Part shown: positions 44,597 to 54,609 of the stretch, one piece after another
Position numbering within the stretch: the stretch's first letter is position 1
Layout of the letters: every line of letters begins with the position of its first letter
Source of the DNA: Allobosea sp. LC85
GTDB taxonomy: Bacteria > Pseudomonadota > Alphaproteobacteria > Rhizobiales > Beijerinckiaceae
Direction: 5' to 3'
DNA: 64,000 nucleotides
Assembly (NCBI RefSeq): GCF_000735605.1
Contig: NZ_JPKG01000028.1
Location: forward strand, 226,768 to 290,767
Translations under genes and position numbers: made by a program
Notes under the pieces: generated by a model
Told to the model about the DNA's origin: nothing
Databases searched by the model: none
What the model saw: the letters and a program-made list of their open reading frames with translations, nothing else

Positions 44597-46069
44597 ATGC
44601 GCGATTTCGACCCTGACGCCATCACCTTCGCCACGGGCCATTTCATCGCCGGCAGCAACCTCGATGGCCCCGGTGAAAGGATCAGCGTCGCCCGACCATC
44701 CGACGCCGTAACCTATGCCGATCTGCCGGTCGCATCGGCGGCAGTCGTTGATCGGGCGGTCGAGGATGCAACGCTTGCGGTCAAACGCAGTGGCTGGGCA
44801 ACGCAGCCGCCGCGCGACCGGGCGCGTGCCATGCGGCGCTGGGCCGAGTTGATCGAGGCGAAGGGCGAGGAACTCGGCCGGCTGGAGGCGCTGGGGTCGA
44901 CACGCCCGATCGCCCAGGCTGTGACCGGCGACGTCGCCGGCACAGCCGAAGGTATCCGCTTCTTCGCCGAATGGGCGGACAAGCTCGGCGGCGACGTCGC
45001 CGCCACGCGGGCCGACCATTTCGGCATGATCGTCTCCGAGCCCTATGGTGTGGTGGGGGCGATCACGCCCTGGAACTTCCCGCTCAGCATGGCGAGCTGG
45101 AAGGTCGGCCCGGCGCTGGCCGCCGGCAATGCGATCGTCCTGAAACCATCCGAACTGACGCCGTTCTCGACCGTGAGGCTTGCTGAGCTCGCCGTCGAGG
45201 CCGGAATTCCGGCTGGTATCTTCAACGTCGTGCAGGGCACGGGTGCGGTGACGGGCGACGCACTCAGCCGTCACCCCGGCATCGCCAAACTCTCCTTCAC
45301 CGGCTCCACCCGCACGGGCATCGCCGTGATGAAGGCCGCCGCCGAGACCGGGATCAAGCCGGTAACGCTGGAGCTCGGCGGCAAGAGCCCGCAGCTCGTC
45401 TTCGCAGACGCCGATCTCGACAAGGCAGCGGACTGCATAGCCAGCTCGCTGCTCGCCAATGCCGGCCAGGCCTGCGTGGCGGGTTCGCGACTGATCGTTC
45501 AGCGGGAGGCCGCCGACGCCCTGGTCTCGGCTCTGTTGGCGCGTCTCTCGCGCATCGCGCCAGGCCCGACCTGGAAATCGTCGACGAGCTTTGCGCCGAT
45601 CATCTCCGAAATTCAGGCCCGGCGCATCGATGCGATCCTTGCCCGCAGCCGCGCCCAGGGCGCCGAGGTGCTGATGGGTGGCGGCAGGATCGAGGGCCAT
45701 GGCGGCGCTTTCTACCAGCCGACCTTGCTCGCTGGCGTCGATGCGGACACCGCAGCCGTGCGTGAGGAGGTCTTTGGCCCGGTGCTGACGATCCAGAGCT
45801 TCGAAACCGAGGAGGAAGGCTTCGCCCTCGCCGACCACCCCGAATACGGGCTCGCAGCCGGTGTCTACACCTCCGATCTCGGCCGCGGCCTGCGGGCCGT
45901 ACGCCAGATCAAGGCGGGCACGGTCTGGATCAATCGCTATAACCGCACGCTCGACTTCATCCTGCCGACCGGCGGGTACAAAAGCTCAGGCATCGGCAAG
46001 GATCTCGGAAGGCAAGCCGTCGAGGCCAATCTGCGGCACAAGACGGTGCTGATCGACATCGGTGCGTAG
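44597..46069 (+). CDS. Aldehyde dehydrogenase family protein
   Basis: This 490-residue NAD(P)-dependent aldehyde dehydrogenase has [35 protein letters not shown] near residues 150-185, the catalytic Glu in LELGGKSP near 256 and the catalytic Cys in NAGQACVAGSR near 293. The NAD-binding GSTRTG lies near 237. Together with FAD oxidoreductases in the same cluster it would oxidise the aldehyde released by amine deamination. The last enzyme of the rightward cluster before a convergent FAD oxidoreductase. Confidence 0.9.
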   Translation: MRDFDPDAITFATGHFIAGSNLDGPGERISVARPSDAVTYADLPVASAAVVDRAVEDATLAVKRSGWATQPPRDRARAMRRWAELIEAKGEELGRLEALGSTRPIAQAVTGDVAGTAEGIRFFAEWADKLGGDVAATRADHFGMIVSEPYGVVGAITPWNFPLSMASWKVGPALAAGNAIVLKPSELTPFSTVRLAELAVEAGIPAGIFNVVQGTGAVTGDALSRHPGIAKLSFTGSTRTGIAVMKAAAETGIKPVTLELGGKSPQLVFADADLDKAADCIASSLLANAGQACVAGSRLIVQREAADALVSALLARLSRIAPGPTWKSSTSFAPIISEIQARRIDAILARSRAQGAEVLMGGGRIEGHGGAFYQPTLLAGVDADTAAVREEVFGPVLTIQSFETEEEGFALADHPEYGLAAGVYTSDLGRGLRAVRQIKAGTVWINRYNRTLDFILPTGGYKSSGIGKDLGRQAVEANLRHKTVLIDIGA

Positions 46070-46229
46070 GGCTTATGGGCCCCTCGCACGCGGCAGGCCG
46101 CGATCGGGATAGAGCCGATCGATCGCCTCGATTCCGGTCCGTGCTGACGGCAGTTTCCGTTCTGCTTGAGCGATGTTGAAGCATACCGGCTGAATCACCG
46201 CGCGCCATCATCATCACCGCGCCCCATCA

Positions 46230-46267
46230 TCATTCCGGACAAGCCGCGAAGCGGAGAGCCGGAATGA
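46230..46267. terminator. Hairpin between convergent genes, bacterial interspersed-repeat-like
   Basis: TCATTCCGG at 46230-46238 pairs with CCGGAATGA at 46259-46267, and an inner CGC-GAA-GCG stem lies between. It sits between the convergent ALDH and FAD oxidoreductase genes. The pattern resembles common Rhizobiales intergenic palindromes and could terminate both strands. Confidence 0.55.
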
Positions 46268-46295
46268 GGATGGGGCTCGCCAGTGTCACGCATCC

Positions 46296-47573
46296 TCAGT
46301 GGCGCCAGTCCTGGTAGCGGTAATAGGCACCGACGAAGGGCAGGAACCAGGGCGGACCGAAATGGCCTGGCACGGCCGACCAGGCGAGCCCCGCGAGTGG
46401 ATTCGCATTCACGTCCCCGGCCATGACGCGGGCCATGATCTGCCCCATATGCACCGACATCTGGGTGCCATGGCCGCTGTAACCCAGCGCATAGAACACG
46501 CCGCCACGCTCGCCGGCGCGCGGCAACCGGTCAGAGGTCATGTCGACCAGACCACCCCAGCAATAGTCGATGCGGACGCCGGAAAGCTGCGGAAAGAGTT
46601 CAATCATCCGCGCCTGCAGAATCGCGCCGCTCTTCGCGTCGGATTTCGGGCTCGACAGTGCGAAACGAGCGCGTCCGCCGAAGAGCAGGCGATTATCCGG
46701 TGTGAGGCGGAAATAGTTGCCGATGTTCTTCGTCGTCGTCGCGGTGCGCCGCATCGGAAGGATCGACGCGGCGAGCTCGGTAGAAAGCGGCGCTGTGGCG
46801 ATGATGAAGCTGCCCACCGGCACGATGCGCCGCCTGAGCCAGGCGAAAGGCCCCTGCCGGGAGGCACCGGTCGCAAGCAGCACCTGCCCGGCCTCGATCT
46901 CGCCGCGGCTCGTCACGACCCTGTGCGCACGACCATTGAGGCGATGAAGCTCCGTCACGGCGGCATTCTCGTAGATGCTCGCGCCACGCCGCGCAGCCGC
47001 ATCGGCCAGGCCGACACCGAACCGGCCCATATGCATATGGGCACTGCGCGGGAAGACCAGTCCGCCATGGAATCCGTCGGAGCCGATCTCCTGCCGGATA
47101 TGCTCCGGCCGAACCACGGTGAGATCGGGCTCGACAGTGCGCGACAGCAGCTCGGCGCTCTTCTGCAACTTGGCGAAATGCTCGGGCTTGGCCGCGAGCT
47201 TGATCTTGCCGGTACGGGCAAAATCGCAATCGATCGCCTCGCTCGCGACCAGCCTCTCGACCTCATCGACCGCGTCATCGAAGACCCGGTAGAGCGCCAC
47301 GGCACGGTCCTGGCCAAGGCTGGCGGCGAGACCGCCGAGATCATGGGCGAGGCCGTTATTGCAGTGTCCGCCATTGCGGCCGGATGCCTCGCCAATCACA
47401 CGGCCAGCCTCCAGAACCGCAACGCTCGCGCCGGATTTTGCCAGGGCCAGGGCCGCGGAGAGCCCGGTGAAACCACCACCGACGATGGCGACATCGACAC
47501 TGCCCGCCAGCGGACCTGTGGCACCTGCGCCGAAACGCGGCGCCGTCGCAAGCCAATAGGGTTCGAATTTCAT
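46296..47573 (-). CDS. FAD-dependent amine oxidoreductase (PuuB-like)
   Basis: This 425-residue DAO-type flavoprotein has VAIVGGGFTGLSAALALAKSG near residue 28 and GEASGRNGGHCNNGLAHDL near 62, GYSGHGTQMSVHMGQIMARV near 383 and YRYQDWRH at the very end, in line with gamma-glutamylputrescine oxidase relatives. It is divergent to a GNAT gene and convergent with the ALDH gene. Amine oxidation to an aldehyde is the likely reaction. Confidence 0.85.
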   Translation of the reverse strand: MKFEPYWLATAPRFGAGATGPLAGSVDVAIVGGGFTGLSAALALAKSGASVAVLEAGRVIGEASGRNGGHCNNGLAHDLGGLAASLGQDRAVALYRVFDDAVDEVERLVASEAIDCDFARTGKIKLAAKPEHFAKLQKSAELLSRTVEPDLTVVRPEHIRQEIGSDGFHGGLVFPRSAHMHMGRFGVGLADAAARRGASIYENAAVTELHRLNGRAHRVVTSRGEIEAGQVLLATGASRQGPFAWLRRRIVPVGSFIIATAPLSTELAASILPMRRTATTTKNIGNYFRLTPDNRLLFGGRARFALSSPKSDAKSGAILQARMIELFPQLSGVRIDYCWGGLVDMTSDRLPRAGERGGVFYALGYSGHGTQMSVHMGQIMARVMAGDVNANPLAGLAWSAVPGHFGPPWFLPFVGAYYRYQDWRH

Positions 47574-47763
47574 CAGCGATCGGTCCGCGGGTCAGCGTCA
47601 GCTATCAGGGCCAGAGAGGCGTTCCGAACCGGCCAGCGCAAGCTATTGCCCAGACGCGGCCCGATTTGGAAGCCCGATCATGCGGCATTCTAAGCCTATG
47701 TATTGTATGAATTTTACTATTCTCGAAAGCCAGCGGCGCACCTATACTTGGGTTTCATTCCAG

Positions 47764-48654
47764 ATGAGGCTCGCAAGGGTGGATTACAAAACGGCCAAGC
47801 GCCCACTCGACTATGCGATCGATATCCGCGCGATGACCGAGGCCGATCTCGGCCAGGCACACCAACTCTCGATCGCCGTCGCCTGGCCGCACCGCCCAGA
47901 AGACTGGCGGCTGGTGTTCGAGGTCGGATACGGCCTCATCGCCTGCGACCGGATCGGCCGCGCGCTCGGGACAGCGATGTGGTGGCCCTTTGGCGAACAT
48001 TTCGCCACGATCGGCATGGTGATCACCTCGCCCCGCCTCCAGGCGCGAGGCGCCGGCCGGCGGCTGATGGACACGATCTTCGAACAATCCGGGCAGCGCG
48101 ATCTGCGCCTGAACTCCACGCGTGAAGGCTACCGGCTCTACCGCTCGCTCGGCTTCGAGCCGATCGGCCGCGTCTTTCAGCATCAGGGCCGCGTCGAGGA
48201 TGCGGGCCCCGCAACCGATTCCACGATCACGGTACGGCCAGTGGTTGTGGACGATCTCGACGCCATCGCCCGTCTCGATGCGATGGCCTATGGCGCGGAT
48301 CGGACGCGGGTGATCAAGGCCCTGATGCCGCAATCGATCGGGACGATCCATGAACGCAACGGAGAGGCCGTCGGGTTCGCGCTTTGCCGCCGCTTCGGGC
48401 GCGGCCATGTCGTCGGGCCGATCGTGGCGGAGGACGATATGGCTGCGATCGCTCTGACCCGGCCACATGTCCAGGCCCATGAGGGCGAGTTCCTCCGGGT
48501 CGATACCGCCATGGAGCAGGGTCTGTTCGGCGGTTTCCTCGAATCCTGCGGCATGATGATCCACGACACCGTGACGACGATGATCCGCGGCAACAATCAT
48601 GCTGCGCGTGGCACGATGCACACCTTCGGGCTGATCAACCAGGCCCTGGGTTGA
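47764..48654 (+). CDS. GNAT acetyltransferase, two-domain (YitH-like)
   Basis: This 296-residue protein has an N-terminal GNAT domain with VITSPRLQARGAGRRLMDTIFEQSG near residues 83-107, containing the R-GxGxG acetyl-CoA loop, and a C-terminal YitH/Acetyltransf_18-like domain with FALCRRFGRGHVVGPIVAEDD. It is a paralogue of the gene at 53705-54589. The start at 47764 is uncertain; an ATG at 47680 extends it by 28 residues. It ends three bases from the convergent Lrp-type gene. It may N-acetylate an amine or amino acid of this cluster. Confidence 0.82.
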   Translation: MRLARVDYKTAKRPLDYAIDIRAMTEADLGQAHQLSIAVAWPHRPEDWRLVFEVGYGLIACDRIGRALGTAMWWPFGEHFATIGMVITSPRLQARGAGRRLMDTIFEQSGQRDLRLNSTREGYRLYRSLGFEPIGRVFQHQGRVEDAGPATDSTITVRPVVVDDLDAIARLDAMAYGADRTRVIKALMPQSIGTIHERNGEAVGFALCRRFGRGHVVGPIVAEDDMAAIALTRPHVQAHEGEFLRVDTAMEQGLFGGFLESCGMMIHDTVTTMIRGNNHAARGTMHTFGLINQALG

Positions 48655-48657
48655 CCG

Positions 48658-49149
48658 CTAAACGTCGAACAGCACAGGCAGCGGATAGCCGGATTTCTGG
48701 ATCGGCGTCTTGATGACGATGTAGCTGAAGTATTTCGAGATGCCGAGATTGCGATCGAGCAGCGTCTCGATCAGCGACTGATAATGCGTCAGCCCGCGGG
48801 TGACGAACTTGACCAGATAGTCATAGCCGCCGCTGACCATATGGCACTCCACCACCTCGTCGACGCGGCGCAAGCCAGTCTCGAAGCGGATGAAATATTC
48901 CTTCGTATGGTCAGCTAGCGTGATCTCGGTAAAGACCGTGATCGTCTCGCCGAGCTTCTGCAGATTGATGGTGGCACCATAGCCAGAAATGAAGCCGGCC
49001 TGTTCAAGCCGCTTCACCCTCAGCAGACAGGGACTCGGAGACAAGCCGACCGCATCGGCCAGCGTGACATTCGTCACGCGGCCGTTGTTCTGGAGCTCGA
49101 TCAGAATCTTCATGTCGATGCGGTCGAGCCGCACGCCCGGAGTCACCAC
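48658..49149 (-). CDS. Lrp/AsnC-family transcriptional regulator
   Basis: This about 163-residue regulator has the winged helix LDRIDMKILIELQNNGRVTNVTLADAVGLSPSPCLLRVKRLE (residues 8-48) and the RAM ligand domain with VVECHMVSGGYDYLVKFVTRGL. GTG codons at 49149 or 49146 are the likely starts; a frame extension to 49200 exists but adds a low-complexity stretch. It follows the aminotransferase gene on the same strand and likely controls this catabolic block in response to an amino acid. Confidence 0.88.
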   Translation of the reverse strand: MVTPGVRLDRIDMKILIELQNNGRVTNVTLADAVGLSPSPCLLRVKRLEQAGFISGYGATINLQKLGETITVFTEITLADHTKEYFIRFETGLRRVDEVVECHMVSGGYDYLVKFVTRGLTHYQSLIETLLDRNLGISKYFSYIVIKTPIQKSGYPLPVLFDV

Positions 49150-49249
49150 GAAAGCCTCACCCCAGCCCTCCCCGCGCAAACCCGAACGTCGAGCCACCAC
49201 TCCGGTGGCGTGAAACTAAACACGTCGTTCTATCCGAGCAAAGCGAGGA

Positions 49250-50644
49250 TCATGCCAGCTCAACCAGTTTCAACTCGGCTTTGACCTCAGGGAGCGCCAG
49301 CATGTCGTCCAGCGTCTGGCGCAGCCGAGAGACGATCAGATCAATCTCCGTCTCGCTGCAGCAGAGCGGCGGGGCGAGCCCGATGATGTCATCGGCGAAG
49401 GCGCGGAAGATCACGCCATTGGCATAGCCACGCGCAAAGAGATGGTCGGGCAGCTTCACCGCGCGCGAAAACTTCTCCCTGGTGACCTTGTCGGCAACGA
49501 TCTCGACACCGGCGAGCAGGCCGCGCGCCCGGACTTCTCCGACCAGGGGATGGTCGGCGAGCGTGGCGAGGCGCCCCTCGAAATAGGCGCCGACGCGCTG
49601 GCCATTGGCGAGGATGCCGCCCTCGTCATAGAGGCGCAGCACCTCGAGCGCGACAGCGGCGCTGACGGGATGGCCCGAATAGGTATAGCCATGCCCGACC
49701 GGCCCGCCGGCGGGCGCATTGTCGGCGATGGCGCGATAGACCTTCTCGCCGATCGCGAGCGCTCCGAGCGGGGCGTAACCCGAGGTCAGGCCCTTGGCCA
49801 TGCTCATCATGTCCGGCACGACGCCCTCCGCCTCGCAGGCGAACATCGGACCGGTGCGGCCGAAGCCGGTGATGACCTCATCGGCGACGAAGAGGATGTC
49901 GAGTTCGGCCGCAGCATCGCGCATCGCTTTCAGCCAGCCTTTCGGCGGAACGACGACGCCGCCCGACCCTTGCACCGGCTCGCAGAAGAAGGCGGCAACG
50001 GTGTCGGCGCCGAGCTCCTCGACCTTGGCCCGCAGAGACGCGACGCTGGCTGCGATGACGGCCGCATCGTCGGAGCCCGCCGGGTTACGATAGGGATAGG
50101 GCGAGGCGATATAGTGCTGCCCCTCGGCTGGCAGGTCGAAATTGGCATGGAACGCCGGTAGCGCAGTGACGCCCGCTCCAGTCGAGCTCGAGCCGTGATA
50201 GCCCCGCTCCAGCGAGATGATCTGCTTCTTCGCCGGTCGTCCGGTGACGTTGTAGTAGTAGCGGATCAGGCGCAGCGCGCTGTCGACGGCGTCCGAACCG
50301 CCGAGGGAGAAATAGATGTGGTTGAGATCGCCGGGAGTGATCTCCGCAAGCTTGGCGGCCAGCCGGATCGCGGGTTCGCTGCCGAAGCCGAAATAGCCCG
50401 TCGCATAGGGCAGTTCACGCATCTGCGCGGCAGCCGCCTCGACGATGCTGTCATGGCCATAGCCGACATTGACGCACCAGAGCCCCGCAAAACCATCGAT
50501 CAGCTCGTGACCATCGGCGTCGGTGATGAAGGCTCCACGTGCCGACTTCAGGATGGTGACGCCGCGCTTCTCGTGCCCGGCCCAGTTGGCGACGGGGTGG
50601 ACCCAATGCATGCGGTCGAGGGCTTCGAGCGAATTGACGGTCAT
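49250..50644 (-). CDS. Class III (omega) aminotransferase, probably putrescine or omega-amino acid
   Basis: This 464-residue PLP enzyme has GLWCVNVGYGHDSIVEAAAAQM near residue 55, SLGGSDAVDSALRLIRYYYNVTGRP near 108, FVADEVITGFGRTG near 242 and the catalytic Lys in SMAKGLTSGYAPLGA near 272. Family members such as SpuC use putrescine, beta-alanine or GABA with pyruvate. Neighbouring ALDH, GNAT and reductase genes support amine catabolism. The start at 50644 follows the conserved NSLEALDRMHWVHP opening. Confidence 0.9.
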   Translation of the reverse strand: MTVNSLEALDRMHWVHPVANWAGHEKRGVTILKSARGAFITDADGHELIDGFAGLWCVNVGYGHDSIVEAAAAQMRELPYATGYFGFGSEPAIRLAAKLAEITPGDLNHIYFSLGGSDAVDSALRLIRYYYNVTGRPAKKQIISLERGYHGSSSTGAGVTALPAFHANFDLPAEGQHYIASPYPYRNPAGSDDAAVIAASVASLRAKVEELGADTVAAFFCEPVQGSGGVVVPPKGWLKAMRDAAAELDILFVADEVITGFGRTGPMFACEAEGVVPDMMSMAKGLTSGYAPLGALAIGEKVYRAIADNAPAGGPVGHGYTYSGHPVSAAVALEVLRLYDEGGILANGQRVGAYFEGRLATLADHPLVGEVRARGLLAGVEIVADKVTREKFSRAVKLPDHLFARGYANGVIFRAFADDIIGLAPPLCCSETEIDLIVSRLRQTLDDMLALPEVKAELKLVELA

Positions 50645-50693
50645 GGAGACAGGCCTTGCTGGGGGATCTCTAGATCGAGAGGCGGATGAGGGG

Positions 50694-51110
50694 TCAGGCA
50701 GCGCCGGCCTGCACATAGGCAGCAGGCTCGGACCTCAGTCGCGTAGCATGCGCCTGCTCGCGCAGGTAGCGGCCCGGAGTGACCCCACATATGCTCTTGA
50801 AATGGCGCGACAGGTGGCTCTGGTCGAAGAACCCGGCCTCGGAAGCCGCCAGCGCCAAGGGTACGCCATCGCGCAGCAACGATTTTGCGTAACGGATACG
50901 CCGGTGGCAGATGAAGCGATGTGGCGTGAGCCCGACCTGCCGGCGAAATACCGTCACGAAGCGGCAGACGCTCAGGCCGGCGAGAACCGCGATATCCTCA
51001 AGATAGACTGCGTCGGTGAAGTGCCGCTCGATATGGCTGAGAGCACGCTGGATACCCGGGCTGATGCGACCCGAAAGCGCTGCACCGGCGTTGGAAACTG
51101 GCTCATGCAT
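50694..51110 (-). CDS. AraC-family helix-turn-helix regulator (DNA-binding domain only)
   Basis: This 138-residue protein has only the C-terminal AraC/XylS double helix-turn-helix: IQRALSHIERHFTDAVYLEDIAVLAGLSVCRFVTVFRRQVGLTPHRF and FDQSHLSRHFKSICGVTPGRYLRE. It lacks the usual N-terminal sensing domain, so it either binds DNA constitutively or senses through a partner. It lies in the leftward operon between the aminotransferase and the dehydrogenase. Confidence 0.88.
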   Translation of the reverse strand: MHEPVSNAGAALSGRISPGIQRALSHIERHFTDAVYLEDIAVLAGLSVCRFVTVFRRQVGLTPHRFICHRRIRYAKSLLRDGVPLALAASEAGFFDQSHLSRHFKSICGVTPGRYLREQAHATRLRSEPAAYVQAGAA

Positions 51111-51272
51111 GGACTGGCTCTTCCCTGCTGACGGCATTGCCGCCTTGCCAGAAGCCTAGGTCCGGGCCGCCATGATGTCGGCCTCAGCGAAGGGGCCGAC
51201 ATGGTATCCCCTGCGCATTTGCAACGTAGCGACAGCACATCATGCTTTCCGCGTTCAGAGAGGCGCCGCTGC

Positions 51273-52742
51273 TCAGGCTTGCTTCAGCCCGCCCATATGG
51301 AAACTCTTGGTCTCCAGATACTCCTCGATACCGGTCGCGCCGCCTTCGCGTCCAATTCCGGACTGCTTGATGCCGCCGAAGGGCGCAACCTCCATCGAGA
51401 CCGAGCCGGTATTGAGCCCGACCATGCCGAACTCGAGCCGCTCCCCGACGCGCCAGGCACGATGCAGGTTCTCGGTGTAGAAATAGGCTGCCAGGCCATA
51501 GGGCGTGCCATTGGCGATCTCGATCGCCTCAGCCTCATGCCTGAACCGGAACAGCGGTGCGACCGGGCCGAATGTCTCCTCATTGGCAAGGCGCATCCGT
51601 GTATTTGCCCCGGTCAGCACGGTCGGCGCGACGAAACGGGCAGGATCGAAGCCAGCCTCCCCGCCGACGACCCGCTTTGCGCCAAGCGATAGTGCATCCT
51701 CGACATGCGCCCGGACTTTTTCCACCGCAGCAGCATTGATCAGCGGACCGATACTGACCCCATCCTTGCGACCATCGCCGACCTGCATTGCCGATACCGC
51801 CCGGGCAAGACGCGCGGCAAAGGCGTCATGAATACCGTCCTGCACCAGGATGCGATTGGCGCAGACACAGGTCTGGCCGGCATTGCGGAACTTGCTGGCG
51901 ATCGCCCCCGCAACCGCCATGTCGAGATCGGCATCGTCGAAGACGATGAACGGGGCATTGCCGCCAAGTTCGAGGCTGAGCCGCTTCAGCGTGTCCGAGG
52001 ACTGGCGCATCAGCAGCGCACCGACCCGCGTCGAGCCGGTGAAGGAGAGCTTCCGCACGCTAGTGCTGCCGGTCAGCGTCTCGCCGATCGCATGGGGTAG
52101 GCCCGTGACGATATTGATCACGCCCTCGGGGATGCCGGCACGCGCCGCCAGCACGCCGAGTGCCAATGCCGAATAGGGCGTCAGCTCCGATGGCTTGACC
52201 ACGACGGTACAGCCTGCCGCCAGCGCCGGCGCGCATTTGCGGGTGATCATCGCATTGGGAAAGTTCCACGGCGTAATCGCAGCGGAGACGCCGACCGGCT
52301 CCTTGAGCACAAGGATGCGCCGGTCAGCGGTCGGAGCCGGCACGATGCCGCCATAGATGCGCCGGGCCTCCTCGGCGAACCATTTGATGAAACCGGCGCC
52401 ATAGCGCACCTCGCCCTCGGCTTCCGCCAGCGGCTTGCCCTGTTCTGCGGTCATGATCCGGGCGAGATCACCGGCATGCGACAGCAAGAGATCGTGCCAG
52501 CGCTCCAGCAAGGCGGCTCGCTCAGCTGCCGGGCGCGCGCGCCACGCCGGGAAGGCGGCTTCCGCGGCAGCGATGGCGGCCTGCGTCTCGGCTTCGCCGC
52601 AGGCCGGGATCGTACCGAGTTCGGAACCGTCGGCGGGATCGCTCACCGCCAGCACCGCGCCTGACGCGGCCTCGACCCACTCGCCACCGATCAGCGCGCG
52701 CTGGACGAACAGGCCACGATCCTTCAGCTGTTCCATAAGCAT
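51273..52742 (-). CDS. gabD: Succinate-semialdehyde dehydrogenase-type aldehyde dehydrogenase
   Basis: This 489-residue protein has [48 protein letters not shown] near residue 142-190, [18 protein letters not shown] near 257, and the catalytic Cys in [13 protein letters not shown] near 292. The NAPFIV and CVCANR blocks are typical of GabD. It would oxidise succinate or glutarate semialdehyde from GABA or 5-aminovalerate, consistent with the aminotransferase here. Start at 52742 with GGAGAG upstream. The gap to the reductase gene is 14 bp. Confidence 0.88.
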   Translation of the reverse strand: MLMEQLKDRGLFVQRALIGGEWVEAASGAVLAVSDPADGSELGTIPACGEAETQAAIAAAEAAFPAWRARPAAERAALLERWHDLLLSHAGDLARIMTAEQGKPLAEAEGEVRYGAGFIKWFAEEARRIYGGIVPAPTADRRILVLKEPVGVSAAITPWNFPNAMITRKCAPALAAGCTVVVKPSELTPYSALALGVLAARAGIPEGVINIVTGLPHAIGETLTGSTSVRKLSFTGSTRVGALLMRQSSDTLKRLSLELGGNAPFIVFDDADLDMAVAGAIASKFRNAGQTCVCANRILVQDGIHDAFAARLARAVSAMQVGDGRKDGVSIGPLINAAAVEKVRAHVEDALSLGAKRVVGGEAGFDPARFVAPTVLTGANTRMRLANEETFGPVAPLFRFRHEAEAIEIANGTPYGLAAYFYTENLHRAWRVGERLEFGMVGLNTGSVSMEVAPFGGIKQSGIGREGGATGIEEYLETKSFHMGGLKQA

Positions 52743-52756
52743 GGACTGATCTCTCC

Positions 52757-53683
52757 TCAATAACCGCGTTTGCGGTCCACCAGGCCAAGCAGCGGTTCGC
52801 CGGCGCGATGGCGTCTCAGATTGTCGAGCACAACGTCGACCGCCGTCTCCGGCTGGGTCATGCTGGCGATATGCGGGGTGATCAGCACGCGCGGGTCGTT
52901 CCACAGCACGTGGCCGGTGGGTAGCGGCTCGGGCGAGGTGACATCCAGCACCGCCGCCGAGATCTGGCCGCTATCGAGCGCGGCGAGCAGTGCATCCTGG
53001 TCGAGATGGCCGCCACGCCCGGAACTCACCAGCCTCGCCCCGCGCGGCAGTTTCGCGAAGAGATCGGCATTCAGCACGCCGCGCGTCTCATCGGTCAGGG
53101 GCAGCAGGCAGACCAGGATATCGGTGCGGCCGAGGAAATCGGTCATTTCGTCCGGGCCGGCATAACAGATGACGCCCTCGATCTCACGGCACGAACGGCT
53201 CCACCCCGCGACCTGGAAGCCGAATCCTGCGAGCTTTCGACACGCGGCCTCCCCCAGCATGCCGAGCCCGAGAACCCCGACGCGACGGGTCGAAGCCGGC
53301 CACACCCTGATCTGACGCCAGATCTGGTCGCGCTGCTGTGCAATATACGGCACGAGGTCGCGATGCAGCGCCAGCACCGACATCGTGACATATTCGACCA
53401 TGCCATCGACGATGCCGGGTTCGACCATGCGCACGACCGGAAGCTCCGGCGGCAGCTTCGAGAAATCGAATTGGTCGACGCCGGCCCCGACCGAGATCAG
53501 CAGCTCCAGATTGGGGAACTGTGCCATGATGTCGTCGGGCGCCATCCAGGCAGCGAGATAACGGATATCGGTGGGATTGCCGACATCCGGCCAGATGCGG
53601 AACGCCAGATCCGGCGCCTTTGCCGCCAGGAGTCTGGCCCATTCGGCGCCGCGTGCGGGATCGGACTTGTAAAGCAGCGTCAT
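52757..53683 (-). CDS. ghrA: GhrA-like D-2-hydroxyacid dehydrogenase (glyoxylate/hydroxypyruvate reductase)
   Basis: This 308-residue protein has the NAD(P)-binding [30 protein letters not shown] near residue 137-165, and the catalytic Arg in [14 protein letters not shown], Glu in TSPEPLP and His in [10 protein letters not shown]. The overall length and pattern fit GhrA. It may reduce a 2-oxo acid or a semialdehyde made by the neighbouring aminotransferase. It lies 21 bp after the GNAT gene and 14 bp before gabD. Confidence 0.88.
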   Translation of the reverse strand: MTLLYKSDPARGAEWARLLAAKAPDLAFRIWPDVGNPTDIRYLAAWMAPDDIMAQFPNLELLISVGAGVDQFDFSKLPPELPVVRMVEPGIVDGMVEYVTMSVLALHRDLVPYIAQQRDQIWRQIRVWPASTRRVGVLGLGMLGEAACRKLAGFGFQVAGWSRSCREIEGVICYAGPDEMTDFLGRTDILVCLLPLTDETRGVLNADLFAKLPRGARLVSSGRGGHLDQDALLAALDSGQISAAVLDVTSPEPLPTGHVLWNDPRVLITPHIASMTQPETAVDVVLDNLRRHRAGEPLLGLVDRKRGY

Positions 53684-53704
53684 GGTACCTGCCTGCTCCG
53701 GAAA

Positions 53705-54589
53705 TCAGCCAAGTGCCTGGTTGGCCAACGCGTAGAGGCGCATGGGCCCCGGTCGGTCTGGCGTCTCGCCAAGCACCATCGACGTAACCAGCCCCGAAGG
53801 CTTCAGCCCGCATTCCGTCAGCCAGTCCTCGAGCTCGGAATCCGCCTGGATATCGACGCGCAGGAACTGGCCGCGCTGTTCATGCAGCCAATGCGCGATC
53901 AGGGTTTGCGCATCCTCGCGCTTCATGGCGACGACGGGTCCGATCACAAGGCCACGACCGAAGCGGCGCAGGATGCTGAAGCCCACAGGCTGGCCGTCCC
54001 GCTCCAGCACGATGCACTCGCCGCAGGCGACCAGCACTGCCAACGCCGGTTTGCGCGCCAGTCCGGTGGCCTGCAGATCAAGCCGCTCCAACAGGGCCAG
54101 ATCCGCTGGGCGACCAAGGCGAAGCGACATGCCCGCTTGCAGGACTGGCGCCGCGATCGCCAGCGCCTCACCCTGATATTGTTGCACCCCACCGCAGGGA
54201 ACGAAGCCGAGCTTCGCATAGAGCGGCTCCCCAGCGGCGGTGGCGTTGAGCATCAGCGAGCGCCCCTGAGCCTGCTCGAACAACGCCTGCATCAGCCGTT
54301 TGCCGATGCCTCCACCCTGATGGGCGGGCGAAACAATGATCATGCCGAGCGTGGCATGGGTCTCGCCATAAGGCCACCACAGCGCCGTTGCGACGATCTC
54401 CTCGCCGAGGGTCGCGACGACGCCGTGACCAAGGCCGATCACCATCTCCCAATCTGCTGCCCGGTGCGGCCAGTTCACGGCGCGCGACAATGCATGGCAG
54501 GCCATTGCGTCGGCCTTCGAGATCTCGCGCAGAAGCAGCGTCTCTTGAGGGGCGGTAGCGGACATCATCGGTTCCATGGTCAGGGGCAT
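53705..54589 (-). CDS. GNAT acetyltransferase, two-domain (YitH-like), paralogue
   Basis: This protein of up to 294 residues matches the 47764 gene throughout: ALSRAVNWPHRAADWEMVIGLGHG against its SIAVAWPHRPEDWRLVFEVGYG, MIIVSPAHQGGGIGKRLMQALFEQA in the acetyl-CoA loop, FSILRRFGRGLVIGPVVAM in the second domain, and the same ALG ending. The exact start is unclear (ATG at 54589, 54577 or 54568, none with a strong ribosome site). It is the first gene of a leftward block with the reductase and dehydrogenase. Confidence 0.83.
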   Translation of the reverse strand: MPLTMEPMMSATAPQETLLLREISKADAMACHALSRAVNWPHRAADWEMVIGLGHGVVATLGEEIVATALWWPYGETHATLGMIIVSPAHQGGGIGKRLMQALFEQAQGRSLMLNATAAGEPLYAKLGFVPCGGVQQYQGEALAIAAPVLQAGMSLRLGRPADLALLERLDLQATGLARKPALAVLVACGECIVLERDGQPVGFSILRRFGRGLVIGPVVAMKREDAQTLIAHWLHEQRGQFLRVDIQADSELEDWLTECGLKPSGLVTSMVLGETPDRPGPMRLYALANQALG

Positions 54590-54609
54590 CGGCAGGACGG
54601 TCGCGGGCT

